From: Bidens hawaiensis
Lineage: Eukaryota; Streptophyta; Magnoliopsida; Asterales; Asteraceae
DNA: 64,000 nucleotides
NCBI GenBank assembly: GCA_021521415.1
Contig: JAIQDT010001108.1
Coordinates: 186,001-250,000 of the forward strand
Reading direction: 5' to 3'
This document shows, piece after piece, positions 12,975-25,205 of this stretch. The notes beneath the pieces were generated by a model. That model did not search any database. It was not told the origin of the DNA and saw only the letters and a program-made list of their open reading frames with translations. The position numbers and the translations under genes were made by a program. Positions within the stretch are counted from its first letter, which is position 1. Every line of letters starts with the position of its first letter.

Positions 12975-13130
12975 ACTGCAAGTCCCACCGTAACCTACGG
13001 TGGACAACGTAGGCTACAGTGGATTGTAAATTGCCTACGCTGGTTCAAGCCTGCCGTATGGTTACAATTTATGCCCAGCGGCCATCGTAAGCTACGGTGG
13101 CTAACGTAGCTTACGGTAGCCTCTGGATGT
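12975..13130. repeat. Internal CCACCGTA palindrome cluster
   Basis: Inverted copies of CCACCGTA and TACGGTGG, some degenerate, are packed into about 150 bases. They match the modules in both LTRs of the same element although this site is internal, downstream of integrase. The arms would form hairpins in RNA or single-stranded DNA. Confidence 0.65.
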
Positions 13131-13827
13131 GGGGCGCCAGATTGTTGATTTAAAAGTAAGAAATTTTTTCAAAAAAACACAACTATTTTACACCACAAAG
13201 ACGGGATTTCATTATTTCTCACCACATATTTCACCTCTTTATTCCTTATCTTCTCTAGCACATAAACCCTAACTTCCTATCTTTGAACCATCATATTTTC
13301 TTCATCTTTTAACCAAATCAATCGATTTTCGGGTCTATTTTGACTAGAATTTCACAAGGATTCCAATTGTGTACTCATATTGTGAAGAATATTGTGTTTT
13401 GGTGGTCGATTTTGGACACCTTGGTCCGAATGTTTTTGGGATTTTTGTGGGTTTTGGTTTATACTGAAGCTTTAGTCATCTTAATCTTCTACAACATCAA
13501 GGTATGTAAATCCTTTTCATTCTTGAAGGTGTATTGCAAGGAAATTGTAGTTGTTCAAAATTGTTTTATATCCACACTTTCTTGCATTGTTTAATGATAT
13601 AGACTTGTGAGTTTGAATAGATTATGGTTGTAGATGTTAAGCTATGATTTAAACATATTGTTGGGCAGATTTTAGTTATCTAGTTGACATAATGCTCAAA
13701 ATATTTAAAAATGTTGAATAATGTGTTTAAATTGCATCTTCAACCATAGTGTCAAGCAAGTGTGGGGATGTTTAAGATTGAAGAGAGTATAACTTGCGCC
13801 TTGGTTGTTGTTTGTTGTGTTTACAGA

Positions 13828-15185
13828 ATGGGTCAAAAAGGAAAAGAGAGTGTTGGGTCTTCAAGTAATCCGACTGAGCAACAAAAAAGGAGAGGATTAA
13901 TACTTTAGCTGGATATAGAAGAGGAGGAAGAATATCGTAGACCGGGGAACCAGTTTGGAACTCCGGGTCGTTGGCGGACCAACCTGTGGAGTGGCAACCA
14001 GAAATGTTTCATGAACAAATGAACTCTTTAATTCAGAAGAAAGAGGCGTTCATTTGTAAAAAAAGAAATGCGTGAAGCGGAGTTTTGTCTTTTTGGGGTT
14101 ACTGATAATTTTCGTGCATTGGGTTGGGAAGCTGCTTTAAAGTGTTATGATCAGGAGTCGATTAATTTGTTTGATATGGAAATACAAGAATGGGTTGCTA
14201 CGTTAAGACTTGTTGTAGGTAGAGATCCATCAAAGTCGAAGTTAACTGGTACTATGAATGGAGTTGAGGTGGAGATGTCGTTTGATAGTCTAAGATGGGT
14301 TGCACAGTTTGACTCCAAGCCTGCCAATCGGTATATGTTCCCGAGTTTGGATGATTTATATTTTATGCCCGATAAGCACCCAATGTGGAACACAATGTTG
14401 GAAGCAAAGTTAACGTTTTTTCCAGGAACATACGTCGGGAAGCTGTATCGAAAAAATCTGAAGATGGAAGCAAAGTTAACGTTGATGAAAAGCATCCATA
14501 ATATCATTCTGCGTCGGGGTGATAGGATTGAGGTATGGTACCAATTTTATACATGTTGTTACGTGGATCACCGCTTATTCCATACTGTTTTTTGGTGATG
14601 AGTATTATATGGATAAGCCAAAACAGCGTGGATCAGAAAATCATACCTCATTGTCGATAAATCACTGCATTGTTAAAGAAGTATTTGGCAATTTGTGAAG
14701 ATGATAAGGGCTCGTACAAAAAGTTCAAACAATTCTACATTACACGTTTGGGGGCTGGTTGGGTATACACACAATCTGAAAGGTATCACAAGTTGAAGAG
14801 TGATGGAAGGAGATGGAGAGTGTTGAAAGTTGATGCAAGACCATTGCAAGCGGCTGAAGAGGATGAACCCGAAAGTGAGGAGGAAGGTTTAAGTGGTGAT
14901 GAGGCTTACCAAGATGATCTGAATGTAGCTCACATGGATACGGATCAAGAGGGACCGAGTTGGGGTGAAAGGCAACCGGGTGTTCAGTCAGGTTATGTGG
15001 GATGCGCGTTTGATTATGCACAAAGGCGTATGATTCAAATTGGGCCTACCAAGACCATGCAAGAGGTGGTAGAACGACAACGACCACCTACGTTTGGAAA
15101 TTGGTATGAATCTTCCCAAATCGTATTCGATCAACAAACATTCACGGGTTTTCATGGTTGGCGTTATTTGAGAATAGAAGTGTGA
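13828..15185 (+). pseudogene. Extra post-integrase ORF (Athila ORF/env-like position)
   Basis: Two open stretches in different frames, 14068-14598 and 14670-15185, follow a leader starting near 13828. The first encodes a globular segment (EWVATLRLVVGRDPSKS..., SFDSLRWVAQFDS, MWNTMLEAKLTFFPGTYVG) like the plant transposon-associated ORF found with Athila elements. The second carries an acidic stretch and a C-terminal GNWYESSQIVFDQQTFTGF segment. The position corresponds to the env-like ORF of Athila elements, but I see no clear signal peptide or membrane anchor. Function is unknown. Confidence 0.65.
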
Positions 15186-16050
15186 CATTTCTTGTTAGAA
15201 CTTGTGTAATGAATGCGTTCTGAGACCTTAGCTTGGCATGAGTACAAAAATAGAGGCATTTAGGTATAGCCTCGTCTGGATGAGTGCGAGTGTGGGTTTT
15301 GGGGGTTGAGCCTCATACATTATATATATGAGCGTGGTTAACGAGAGGGGTGGGGGTTGGTTCCTTTAGAATCCATTATTGCTTATTGTTTATCAATCAA
15401 CACCCCGTTGTTACATTTGCGAGACGATCCGGCTTAGTAGGTTATTTCTTGTATTTGTTTTAGTTGGTAATTGATATGAAATGTGTCTTATTTGTTAAAA
15501 AATAATTCTGAGATTCATTGGTCAAAATATGGAATGATCTAAAAAAAAGTTAGTGGTGTATATTGTTGTTTATTTTATTTTTACGTTTACTTAGCTTTGT
15601 ATGTAATAAGCCGGATCGGATTGGCTGAGCTACTTTCAATATTCTCATTATGTACCCTAACACTTGGCCCTGTTACAACCCATGGTAAGCCCTCTTAATT
15701 TGCACGAGTGTCTATCCATTTATTAGGTGGAGGTTCGATAGTTACACAAAATTATTATAGTAGATTCACACACTTGCATTTGGGTGGACTAGCACATCAT
15801 GCTAGCTTTGAAAAACGTTATTGAGTGGAAAGCTCAAGAGGGGCGTCTTGCGTGAAAGAATAAACAGGAAACATGTTAGGTTTGGTTGAATTTCTATGTT
15901 TGAGGAATATAAACGTGTTAATTGTGCATGTAAGAAACATGTGGGAATATGGTATGACTTGGGACCTTAACCGAGATGCGTTTTATTGAATGAGTTAATA
16001 ATTGAATGAATGAGTTGCTTGAGGGAAACCAACGGGTAAGTGTGGGAATG
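15186..16050. other. 3' untranslated part of Athila-like element
   Basis: No coding potential is visible. The GTGTGGGAATG just before 16051 lies in the polypurine-tract position before the 3' LTR. Confidence 0.5.
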
Positions 16051-17147
16051 TGACGGGTGGTCCACTGGACAACCCTTAAGTGATATAAAATCATTACTAA
16101 TCATTCATTTAATCGGTTTATTTTGTGGAATTGGATGACTACATTCATATGTTATTTCAGGTACAAGAGTCGTAAAAGAAGTAGAATTGAGGCATTGGAT
16201 TGAAGCTACTTGAAACGAGGAAGTCGGGCGATGGAGGATGAATAATTAACAAGGAAAGGAAAACACCCTCCATCGTAGCTTACGGTGTCCACCGTAAGCT
16301 ACGGTGGACTCGGATGAAAAATGTCTGTCGTAAGGCAGACTTTTCTTGCCGTGGGAATCCTGGAAGCCACCGTAAGCTACGATGGCCACTGTAGCTTACG
16401 GCGGGTCTGACACAGATTTTGTAACATCCCATTTATATTGCGTCTTTAGACGACTTTTGAGGATCTTATCATTATATTTCAATTGAGGACGACCTAGGGG
16501 CGATTTCATGTGCCATAGATCAATTGTGAGTTTTGATTCATATGCATACTATAATCGAAGCGATGATGAATCGAATCATGCTCAGCTAATTTCCTTTGTG
16601 TTTTCCCTCAGATTGTAAGGTTTTATCTTGAATGTTGATTGAATGCTTATGCAATGTCTGAGATAATAGTTTGATCTATTGATTTCATTATTATGGTGTT
16701 TATAAATTGATTGATAGATTGTTAGTTTGTTGAGTTTGTGTTCTAAACCATCAGTGTGCCATAGGCAAATGAGATTAATTGGGAGGGATTCGGGGTTGGA
16801 TAAACTAATTGGTCTTTGAGTGATTACCTTGCGCTATATAATTCAAGTACTTAATCTTCAATTATCACAATCGTTTTCATAAGCACGAACAATGTTTTAT
16901 CGTTCATATCAAATTAAACATTTACTTTGACATTCATAGAAACCTGAAACCGAGGGAAGACATATTTTCTAGTATTGATTTAAAACTCGTTAATTGTTTT
17001 TAGTTCTTTTTGTTAACCAATCCAAACAACCAAATCTTTAAATACTTGGTAACACATTTTCCAAAAATCCCTGTATTCGATACACACTTACTGCTATCTA
17101 ATTAGTGTATTTGGTATATATTTGAGTGAGTCTACGATCTCACTTCA
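16051..17147 (+). repeat. 3' LTR of Athila-like element
   Basis: This matches 3576-4724 along its length, with many substitutions and small indels. It contains the same hairpin-forming CCACCGTA cluster at about 16265-16400. Confidence 0.85.
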
Positions 17148-17380
17148 GTAAGGTTCTTACACAATTAATTTATGTTATAATGTAGTAGCAAATAGCAAAC
17201 TAATGTTCTAAACTTCTAATACTATAGCAAATAACAAATGTAATCGTCTGTTCTAATTTCTAATACAAATTAATGTTCAAATACATTAGCAAATAACAAA
17301 TTAATGTTCTAACCTTCAAATACAAGTAGCATGTAGGCAAAAACCAATTTTCATTCCTACACTATACGATGTTATTCAAC

Positions 17381-18331
17381 GGGTGTGTTTGGCAAAGGGC
17401 TTTTAGGAGCTTTTTAGGGGCTTTAAGCTACAAGCTTTTAGAAAAAGCTCCTATCTAATAAAAAGTATTGTTTGGTAAGAGGAGCTTAAAGCTTTTAGAG
17501 GATAAGAAAAAGCTCTAAATTGAAACGCTACGATAGGTAGCGTTTGAGAAAAAGCTCTACAAGCTTTTACATTTGAATTTACAAGTTTGGTACTTGAACT
17601 TATATCAATTTTTGTTAATTTATATAATAGTTACATCATAAAAACGAGCATTTTATTCTCTTTAATTTGAGTATGATATTTCTATACTTCTTTAACTTTA
17701 AAAAATTAACATACTACGTGATTATCGGTTAGGATCGGTAAAAAGTCGAGTCAGATGAGCTCGAGTCGTGTGTAAGACCAAATTAGGAGTCGAGTCAGAT
17801 GAACTTGAGTCGTGTGTAAGACCAAATTAGGGTCAGAACGAGTTGATACAAAAATGGTTAAATTAGTTCGATTCTGTCGGTACGATTTTGAGTCGAAAGG
17901 GGTCAGGTCAGAACATATTCAGATTAAAACAGTGCATGTTCAGAAAGGGATTCATATCAAAATATGTTGGTTTAAAAAAATTATCTATTTGAAGATTACT
18001 ATATATTTTAGCTTTGTTTCTTGATTTTCGACATCATTTACAAGCTTACTGCTTTTCCATGAATTACACGTCTACATTTAGGTTATGTATGCACTGTCAT
18101 CAGGTGAATCATATACCGACACAGATTATGCGGTTGATGTTAGGTTGTGCGCCCATTCCGCCGCACCACGCGGGCACCCAGCTAGTTTTATTAAAAGCTT
18201 CTGCTACTCTGCCAAACACCTAAATATTTAAAAGCTACAGCTAACAGCTACCAGCTTCTAGCTTTCAGCTTCCAGCCTTCAGCTTCCAGCTTACAGCTAA
18301 CAGCTACCAGCTAGTTTTGCCAAACATACCC
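17381..18331. mobile_element. Non-autonomous DNA transposon with 16-base inverted ends
   Basis: The left end GGGTGTGTTTGGCAAA (17381-17396) and the right end TTTGCCAAACATACCC (18316-18331) are inverted repeats with one mismatch. Subterminal sequence is dense in AGCT words on both sides, as in many hAT-like non-autonomous elements. No transposase is encoded. Target duplications are not clear, so the superfamily is unassigned. Near the right side, at about 18150-18185, a GC-rich hairpin followed by CTAG|T looks like a Helitron 3' end, suggesting a further nested insertion. Confidence 0.65.
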
Positions 18332-19915
18332 ATAATATCTCTACTAAATAATATAATATAATATAATATTTTAAAATTTTTTTTAAAAATATTGAGGCCT
18401 TTGTTGTTTTGGGGCCTCAAACCCTTACTTGACTTCTTAAAGCACTTGGCCGGCACTGCTTCGTTGAATCTCTTATCATGTAAGTTGATTTCTATAGTCC
18501 ATATAATATATGTTGTTAGAAATTTTTGTCCATATATTGAACCATTGTCGTTCGTTAGCATCCGATTACATTTGTTTGTGTCAGATAATGTTCAAGTATC
18601 CATTTATGTTTGTTTGCAATATTAACGAACAAACATGAACAAGCTCAATTCCTTAAAGAACAAACATGAGCACGATTTTTCGTTCGATAAAGTGTCCGTG
18701 AACCGTTTTCTTGCCCGAAAAAAACTTAATGGACTAACACAAATAAGGTCTCTTTCAGTTTGTTTCGGTTCGTTTACAGCCCTGGTGAATCCCCTTCATC
18801 TTTTTGATAATTGGGGGGGGGGGGGTAAGATATCAAACTAGGTGGACATTGTTGAAGACTTAATGGGACTTGTTGATAAAAGCAATGATCAAGGTGTGTG
18901 ACATTGTTAACACATCCATCAATGTAGTTAAGTTTTAAGTAATTCATGTTGCATTGTATCATATATTCAAATATAGTTTTTCCATTATCCAAAAGGGGGA
19001 GTTAGTTGAGAAAACAATGGTTTAAACTTTAACAAACCTTAATTGTCTTGATATTGACTATATTAGCCTCGTATGACATGAAAAAGTATTAGTTCATCAT
19101 TTATGCTATATGTCACACATTTGTTCCTTAACACTTGATGGATCATCATTAGTCACTAATAAGTATGATTAAATGATCAAAGTGTTTAATGAAGATTCTA
19201 CATCAATAATTAAAGATGGTGGAATTACAAGATTAATCATTAAAGTGCGTAATAAAGATTCTACATCAAAGATTGAATTAAGATTGTGGAATTACAATAT
19301 TAATCCATTAAAGATTAATGACAATATTATCTATTTAATTTATGAAGGTTGATAAACTTTGGAAAAGTTTATAATTTATCTAAACAAAAGTGTTTAAATA
19401 TATATCATTAGAAATTCAAATAATACCTAATAGAATCATTGAATGTCTTTCATCCAATCTTATCTTAAAGACCTAACTATGACTAAACAAAAGGACTAAG
19501 TCAAATACAAGAAGGAATGTTTAGACACTTTGGTTGGATACACCAATAGTGTGCTTAACCTAATAAGTGACACACTTGTGTTTAGCTGCAAGAGTTTATG
19601 TGAAAGAGACCTCACCAACGTTCACCAGCACAAAGTCTTAACAGAAGATGATTGGTCGTCAATGGCTATTTGAAGCGAACATGGAGACCGACCGACATGT
19701 CACTAGAATGAAACTTATGTCACATATTTGGCTTAAATGGAAGACTAATGCAAGATTAGTCTCACCTCTTTTCCTACAACTTATACACACAGACATTACG
19801 GATATGTCTCTTAGTTCAAAGCATTTTTCAAGCACTTAATTGAAGAGAATACCAACTTTCAAGATAGAGCAAAAGAGTTTTACAACGTCATTAGCTCATT
19901 ATAGAAAGTATATGG
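18332..19915. other. AT-rich spacer with transposon debris
   Basis: I find no convincing gene. There is a G run at 18814-18825. The stretch 18600-18730 has AACAAACATGA-type words common in degenerate plant repeats. Short open frames such as 19648-19839 have no recognisable motifs. Confidence 0.4.
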
Positions 19916-19974
19916 ACTTATATGATATTTTGTTTGGTGACGGGAACGACGAGCAGTCGGGCTACGCATACAAC

Positions 19975-22670
19975 GATCAGCCAGAGTAGTCGGGCTTGCC
20001 TGATTTGAATGAACCTCTCGACTCGAACCATGAGCCGGAGTATGGAAATATCAAGCAGTACGACTTTCCAAATCCTGACCAGGTTATTTAGTGTATTTAT
20101 ATAGTACAATAGCGCGTTAGTTATTTTTAAAATATTATACGTTGCCATTATATTTTATCAGGGGTATATCATATACGGCGGTAGTCACTCTTCGTGACCG
20201 GAGAATAATAGGACATCGCCGAATACATATGATGCCAGAGTCGAGGAGCCTTATGGTCAGTCTTCGCAGCAGTTACATGTAGACGGTCCGTATTACGGAA
20301 CCCAGAATTTGTACCAGTTACCTTTAGGGGAGTAACCATACATGTCAAGACCAATCACGAGCAACGTCGTTGATGGCATTCAAGAGGCTCACGGAGAAGG
20401 AGGCGATGACGATGTTGATGATGATGATTATGATGATGGTGATCGTCACATACGGGAGACGACATTTTCTTATGTAACTAATAATGTATGACCTATTTTT
20501 TTTAAAAAAAAACTTATTTTTATTCTTTTTCAACACGTTACTAAATATTACTTTATTTACATTGCTTGATATCAGTATTTTAATTCTGTTGCTGAGTTGG
20601 TGGATTGGGTTAAGAAGACAAGACGGGAGCATGGTTGTGTTATCTCTGTCCAACGTTCAAGGAACAAAAGTGTTGAACTTGTATGCAATCGAGCTGGGGA
20701 ACAAAAACTCAAGGCAAGGGTGAGGCATACCGGGAGTATTAAAAGGGGTTGTCCATTTAAACTTGTCGGGAGGTACAACGCGCCAAGTGATTGTTGGAAG
20801 CTAGAGGTTGTCAACGAGACGCACAACCACAATCCCGTTTTGTTTGAGGAGGGGCACCCGACACTAAGGAAACTGACCGACGAGTAAATTGATATGGTTG
20901 CGTCGTTGCATAGGCAGGGTCTGAGGCCTACTAAAATTAAGTCAGCCATAAAGCAACGCTTTCCCGGTAACAAATGTATTATTAGGGACATATACAACGT
21001 CGTGAAGCTTGTTGATGACCAAGATAAATTGGTGACACCCCCATGCAGGTACTTTTTGTTAGAATATTATTATTTTGTAAAACTCTTTTTAATATATATT
21101 ATTTTGAATATATATTATTTTGTTTTATCATATATAAAATATATATATTCTGTAAGATTTAATAAGAATATTATTTATAATATTATTTTATTATATTATT
21201 TTTATTATAATTTTGATCTTTATCTTTAATAAGAATATTTGTAATATTTAGTAATTTTTTTAAACCCGACGTTGGTACTTGAAAACTTTCTTCAAACCCA
21301 TGGGTTTACCTTTTACACATGGGAGAATCCTTCCACCAACAGGATGAAGAATGCTTTCTTCGATCACGAGAAGTCGCATACCATGTGGCGTGTGTTCCCA
21401 GATTTGTTGCTGATTGACACGACGTACAACACCAACATGTACAAGTGACCGTTTGTTCAGTTTGTTGGTGTGACATCGACATCAAAGTCTTTCTGTATTC
21501 CGTACGTGGTTATCTTTAGGGAGCAAGAGTGTAACTTCACATGGGCCCTGGAACGACTTAAAGACATGCTCGTCGATTGTAGGGAGCCGCGTGTCATCCT
21601 GACTGACAAGGACCAAGCCTTGATGAAATCCTGTGAAACAGTCTTTCCCAATGCTACCAAAAACCTTTATAGGTGGCACATCATACAGAACATAAAGAAA
21701 AAACATAAGAGTCTTTTTCAGACAGATATCTTTGAATCATTCTCTTACTGGTGGAAAGTATTGTACGAGTCGCCAACAAAATTTAAGTTCAACTACAACT
21801 GCGGTCAAATGGAAGCAACGTTAGCTGGACAAGGCAGACGTGGTAAGTCTTTGTCCCGTATGTACACATGATTTTAGATTCTAGTTGTACATTGCCTAAA
21901 TTGTTTTTTTTATTATTTGTTTGTAGAGGCTTGGAATTATATTCGCGACAACTGGTTGGTACCCTACAAAGAGAAGTTCGTGTCCTGACGACCGACTAAA
22001 CTTCGGCGAGCATACAACAAACAGAGTAGAGGGCCAGCACGCGAACTTGAAGAGATACCTTCCGGGGCCGAACAATTCGCTAGACTCTATTGCGGCGTTT
22101 GCCCTTGAATTCATGAATTCCCAAATTGAAGAAATCGGTGCGACCCTTGAAGACTCCTGTGTTAGGATCAAGAAGTACAATAAGTTGACTTTGTTTGAAA
22201 AACTACATAATAAGGTGTCACTTTTTGCTATCGCTAAACTTGACAAAGAGCTGACTTTGCTTGACACATTGCAAGATACGGGGGCGGAGTGCGACCACCG
22301 ATTACAAACATCCTGGGGCTTGTCGTGTGCTTGTAAGCTTAACTGGTACACTATTAACAATATACGTATTCCATTAAAAAACATAGACCCCTTTTGGAGG
22401 AAGCTCGATTTCAGTCCGGCGTTTGTTCGATACGAAGAACCAGACTATGAAGCGGAACTGGAAGATGTGAAAAAACTAGTTCTAGGACTAAACAACCGAA
22501 TGCAAAAAAAAAGTCTATTCTCAAAGATAATTTATTTTCTTCCTGGGAAATCAAACAAGGAGGAGCCTAAGAAACGAGAGGACCTTAGGGGGCGTCCAAA
22601 TCTAAACCAACAAGCCAAAAAAAAAGAGAAACCCCTCGACATGGCTCGTACCCTCGTCCCCGTCAACTGA
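19975..22670 (+). pseudogene. Decayed MULE transposase with FAR1-type DNA-binding domain
   Basis: Acidic N-terminal pieces (about 19980-20485, with a poly-Asp stretch) precede a probable intron ending at CAG before 20574. A FAR1/WRKY-GCM1-like zinc domain follows at 20580-20884 (ELVCNRAG..., GCPFKLVGRYN, WKLEVVNETHNHNP). The MULE transposase core runs from about 21270 to 21870, with LLIDTTYNTNMYK (first catalytic Asp) and VILTDKDQALM (second Asp) followed by LYRWHIIQNI. A C-terminal part at 22047-22670 includes a SWIM-like SWGLSCACKL. In-frame stops at 20885-20887 and near 21447, plus a stop near 21986, make it a pseudogene. It leads into the OTU segment through a repeat-coded linker. Confidence 0.8.
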
Positions 22671-22890
22671 TCTCCACAGACACAACTCGTAATCCCCGTC
22701 CCCGTCAACTGATCCTTACAGACACAGTTCGTACTCCCCTTCCCCGTCATTTGATCCCCACAGACACAGCTCGTACACCCTGTCCCCATCCTCGTCATTT
22801 GATCCCCACAGACACAGCTCGTTCGCTCCGTTCCCGTCCCCGTCATTTGATCCCCCACAGACACAGCTCGTACGCCCCCTCCCTGTCACG
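22655..22890 (+). repeat. Minisatellite of about 50 bases coding a Pro/Arg/His-rich linker
   Basis: About five imperfect units carrying CCCGTCA...TGATCCCCACAGACACAGCTCGTA lie between the transposase and OTU parts. In one frame the units read as repeats of a T-D-T-A-R and P-R-H type peptide. One unit has an extra C in the CCCCC run near 22856, which changes frame. Confidence 0.75.
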
Positions 22891-23680
22891 GGAACCAACA
22901 CCTGAAACCCCCACACATTCGTTGTCGCGCTCCCAGTCTCAGTCACAGCCCCGGTTTAAGATACCCAAACCACCGAAACGTTCATCTAAAAAGCAACAGC
23001 CCGCAACCGACCTTGGTTTCCCATTAATACGTAACCCAAAGGACGTCCCAATCATAGAAAATTATAGGCACATCATTCCCACCTGGGCATACCCGTTCAT
23101 CTCAGGAATAAGCGATGTAAAGCCAGATGGTAATTGCGCTTTCAGAGCAATCGCTATCGGCTTAGGCATGCGTCAAATGAACTGGAAGGAGGTCAGAGAA
23201 AGCATGATGAATGAGATGGACACTAACCAATCGTGGTGGAGGCGCTGGTTGAGCTACGAGATAACCGGTAATTATGACACGGTTCGTGATTCGTTGGACT
23301 ACTCGACGTCTGCTTTATTCCAGCAAAAGAGTAGCTGGTTTAGGTTACCTGGGCACGGACACGTAGTGGCTCAGATGTATGACTATTTTTTAATCAATCT
23401 CCATCTGACTTCCAGTGAGAGTTACTTCCCTATGAGAATGAGTCCGGAACCACTATCTCAGATTCCAGTAATAGCAGTCTTAAATGTTAAAGATAATCGT
23501 TGGCTCAACATACAATTAGATGGCAATTTCCCCGTGCCGCTACCAGCGCGTCAATGGGAAGGATACGCCAATGCAGCGGCACACGAATGGAAGTCTTTGT
23601 ACGAAGATCGTATAAAAGAGTATATGCGAATAAGGGAAACTTGGCGAGTGCAAACTAAAGAGCCAGTTTATTTAGGGTGA
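22890..23680 (+). CDS. OTU-like cysteine peptidase domain joined to the MULE, catalytic His replaced
   Basis: The open frame extends back to 22751 but the recognisable domain starts after a basic, Ser/Pro-rich stretch. The catalytic cysteine block reads KPDGNCAFRAIAIGLG, with Cys at 23135-23137. The middle has SSWFRLPGHGHVVAQMYDYF, matching the form seen in plant MULE-associated OTU domains. The C-terminal block that normally reads N-H-[FW]-V reads DNRWLNIQL, so the catalytic His is apparently Arg (CGT at 23498-23500, one transition from CAT). OTU domains remove ubiquitin; in plants many are fused to FAR1/MULE transposases and their role there is unknown. This one is likely inactive as a peptidase. 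The frame itself is open to the stop at 23680. Confidence 0.75.
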
Positions 23681-23727
23681 TATGTAAGCTGTTTGAGATA
23701 CTATGAATATCATGTTTGTATTATTAT

Positions 23728-24065
23728 GAATAATTATGAATAACATGTTTGTTTTATCAACAATTTTTAAATAAAAATAACATGATAAAATATATATTTT
23801 TAAAAATAATATATTTTTCAAAATAATATTTTTGATAATATATTTTTTGAAAAAATAAAAAATAACATGATAAAATATATAATTTAAAAATAGTAAAATG
23901 AATAATTATGAATAACATGTTTGTGTTATCAACAATTTTTAAATAAAAATAACATGATAAAATATATATTTTTAAAAATAATATATTTTTAAAAATAATA
24001 TTTTTGATAATATTTTTTTTTTGAAAAAATAAAAAATAACATGATAAAATATATAATTTAAAAAT
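23728..24065. repeat. AT-rich tandem duplication, period about 172
   Basis: The block starting GAATAATTATGAATAACATG at 23728 recurs at 23900 with few differences over the full unit. It lies directly after the OTU stop codon. Confidence 0.8.
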
Positions 24066-24117
24066 ATTAAAATAATACCATAAATATTATAATAATACCA
24101 GAAATATTTTCCAAAAG

Positions 24118-24172
24118 TGGATCAGATCCGCCACTGATCGTCCGTTCCACCACGGGTGGCGGATCTGATCCA
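24118..24172. repeat. Perfect 17-base inverted repeat
   Basis: The left arm TGGATCAGATCCGCCAC (24118-24134) and the right arm GTGGCGGATCTGATCCA (24156-24172) are exact reverse complements separated by 21 bases. Related words occur near 28150 and 30710. It may be a hairpin of the surrounding transposon. Confidence 0.85.
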
Positions 24173-24834
24173 TTTTTAGAAGATGTTAAATAGCCACGGG
24201 TTATAACCGTTCAACTCGCCAAAACCAAAAAAAAACGCTCAACCTTTCACTCAAAACATCACCAGATTATACCACCAAAACCACCAACACCACCAGAAAA
24301 TAATGACGACGGGGTCCGAAAATAGCATCTACACAGTGTAAGGCCCCGAACCCGGTAGCCTTACTTTAGCGTCGGATTTACTCATAAACACAGTTCTTAC
24401 AAATCAGAGTTCATTAAAACTTTCGCGGAATATAAAAACTTTCATGAAACGTTACAACAATCCAAAACTTGCCTTAATTAAACATTCTTGTCTTTCAAAA
24501 TAAACGTCAATTACATTAAAACATCTTGAGTCTTCAAATGCCAGTCTCCTATTCGCCCACCATGTGCCCGCTCAAGCTAGTTGTCTCATTCTACTCACCT
24601 GCGTGCATACTAAAAGTCAGCTACGCTGAGTGAGTTCTAGTTAATCGGACGCCATACAATACATACATATACATACATATCCGAAGATACATATCCATAC
24701 CTAACTAGTTACCCTTCTGTTCTACATACATACTTACTACCATACATACATACATACATATCTACAATCACTAACCTCAGTCTACCGAGAGTACGTTCAT
24801 AGTCCGCCGTCTATACCTGTACTCAAGGTCGTGA

Positions 24835-25205
24835 ACACGTAAAAGGTCTGCAGTCCTTACCTATGTTCACCATTTATGGTACGTGCAAGGTCCGCAGTCC
24901 TTCCCTATACCATCCTACATCCACAACACGTACAAGGTCCACAGTCCTTCCCTATGTTGCAACCTAAACCATAGCACGTACGAGGTCCGCAGTCCTCCCC
25001 TATGCTACCACAATACAAATACAGCACGTATAAGGTCCACAGTCCTTTCCTATGCTGATGCCTATCTATAATACGTATAAGGTCCGCAGTCCTTAACTAC
25101 GTTGTCGTCTATTATCTGTAACACGTATAAGGCCCACCGTCCCTATCTACGTTTACATCTATCATCTACTTTACGTATAAGGCCCGCAGTCCTTAACTAC
25201 GCCAT
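24835..25205. repeat. Tandem array inside solo LTR (ACGTATAAGGTCCGCAGTCC type)
   Basis: About eight degenerate units of 50-60 bases each carry an ACGTAYAAGGYCCRCAGTCC core followed by a pyrimidine-rich stretch. Confidence 0.75.

Larger units (their letters stand above)
3576..17147 (+). mobile_element. Decayed Athila-like Ty3/Gypsy LTR retrotransposon
   Basis: Two diverged direct repeats, 3576-4724 and 16051-17147, both begin TGACGGGTGG and end in TCA. They flank gag, protease, reverse transcriptase, RNase H, integrase and a downstream extra ORF, in Ty3/Gypsy order. The flanks are GTAAA (3571-3575) and GTAAG (17148-17152), a target duplication with one mismatch. Just inside the 5' LTR is TTTTGGCGTCGTTGCTGGG, resembling the plant Gypsy primer-binding site TTGGCGCCGTTGCCGGGG. 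The gag style, the CPHHG motif and the post-integrase ORF suggest the Athila branch. Stops and frameshifts are found in every domain and the LTRs differ at many positions, so the element is old and non-autonomous. A separate solo LTR splits its reverse transcriptase. Confidence 0.88.
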
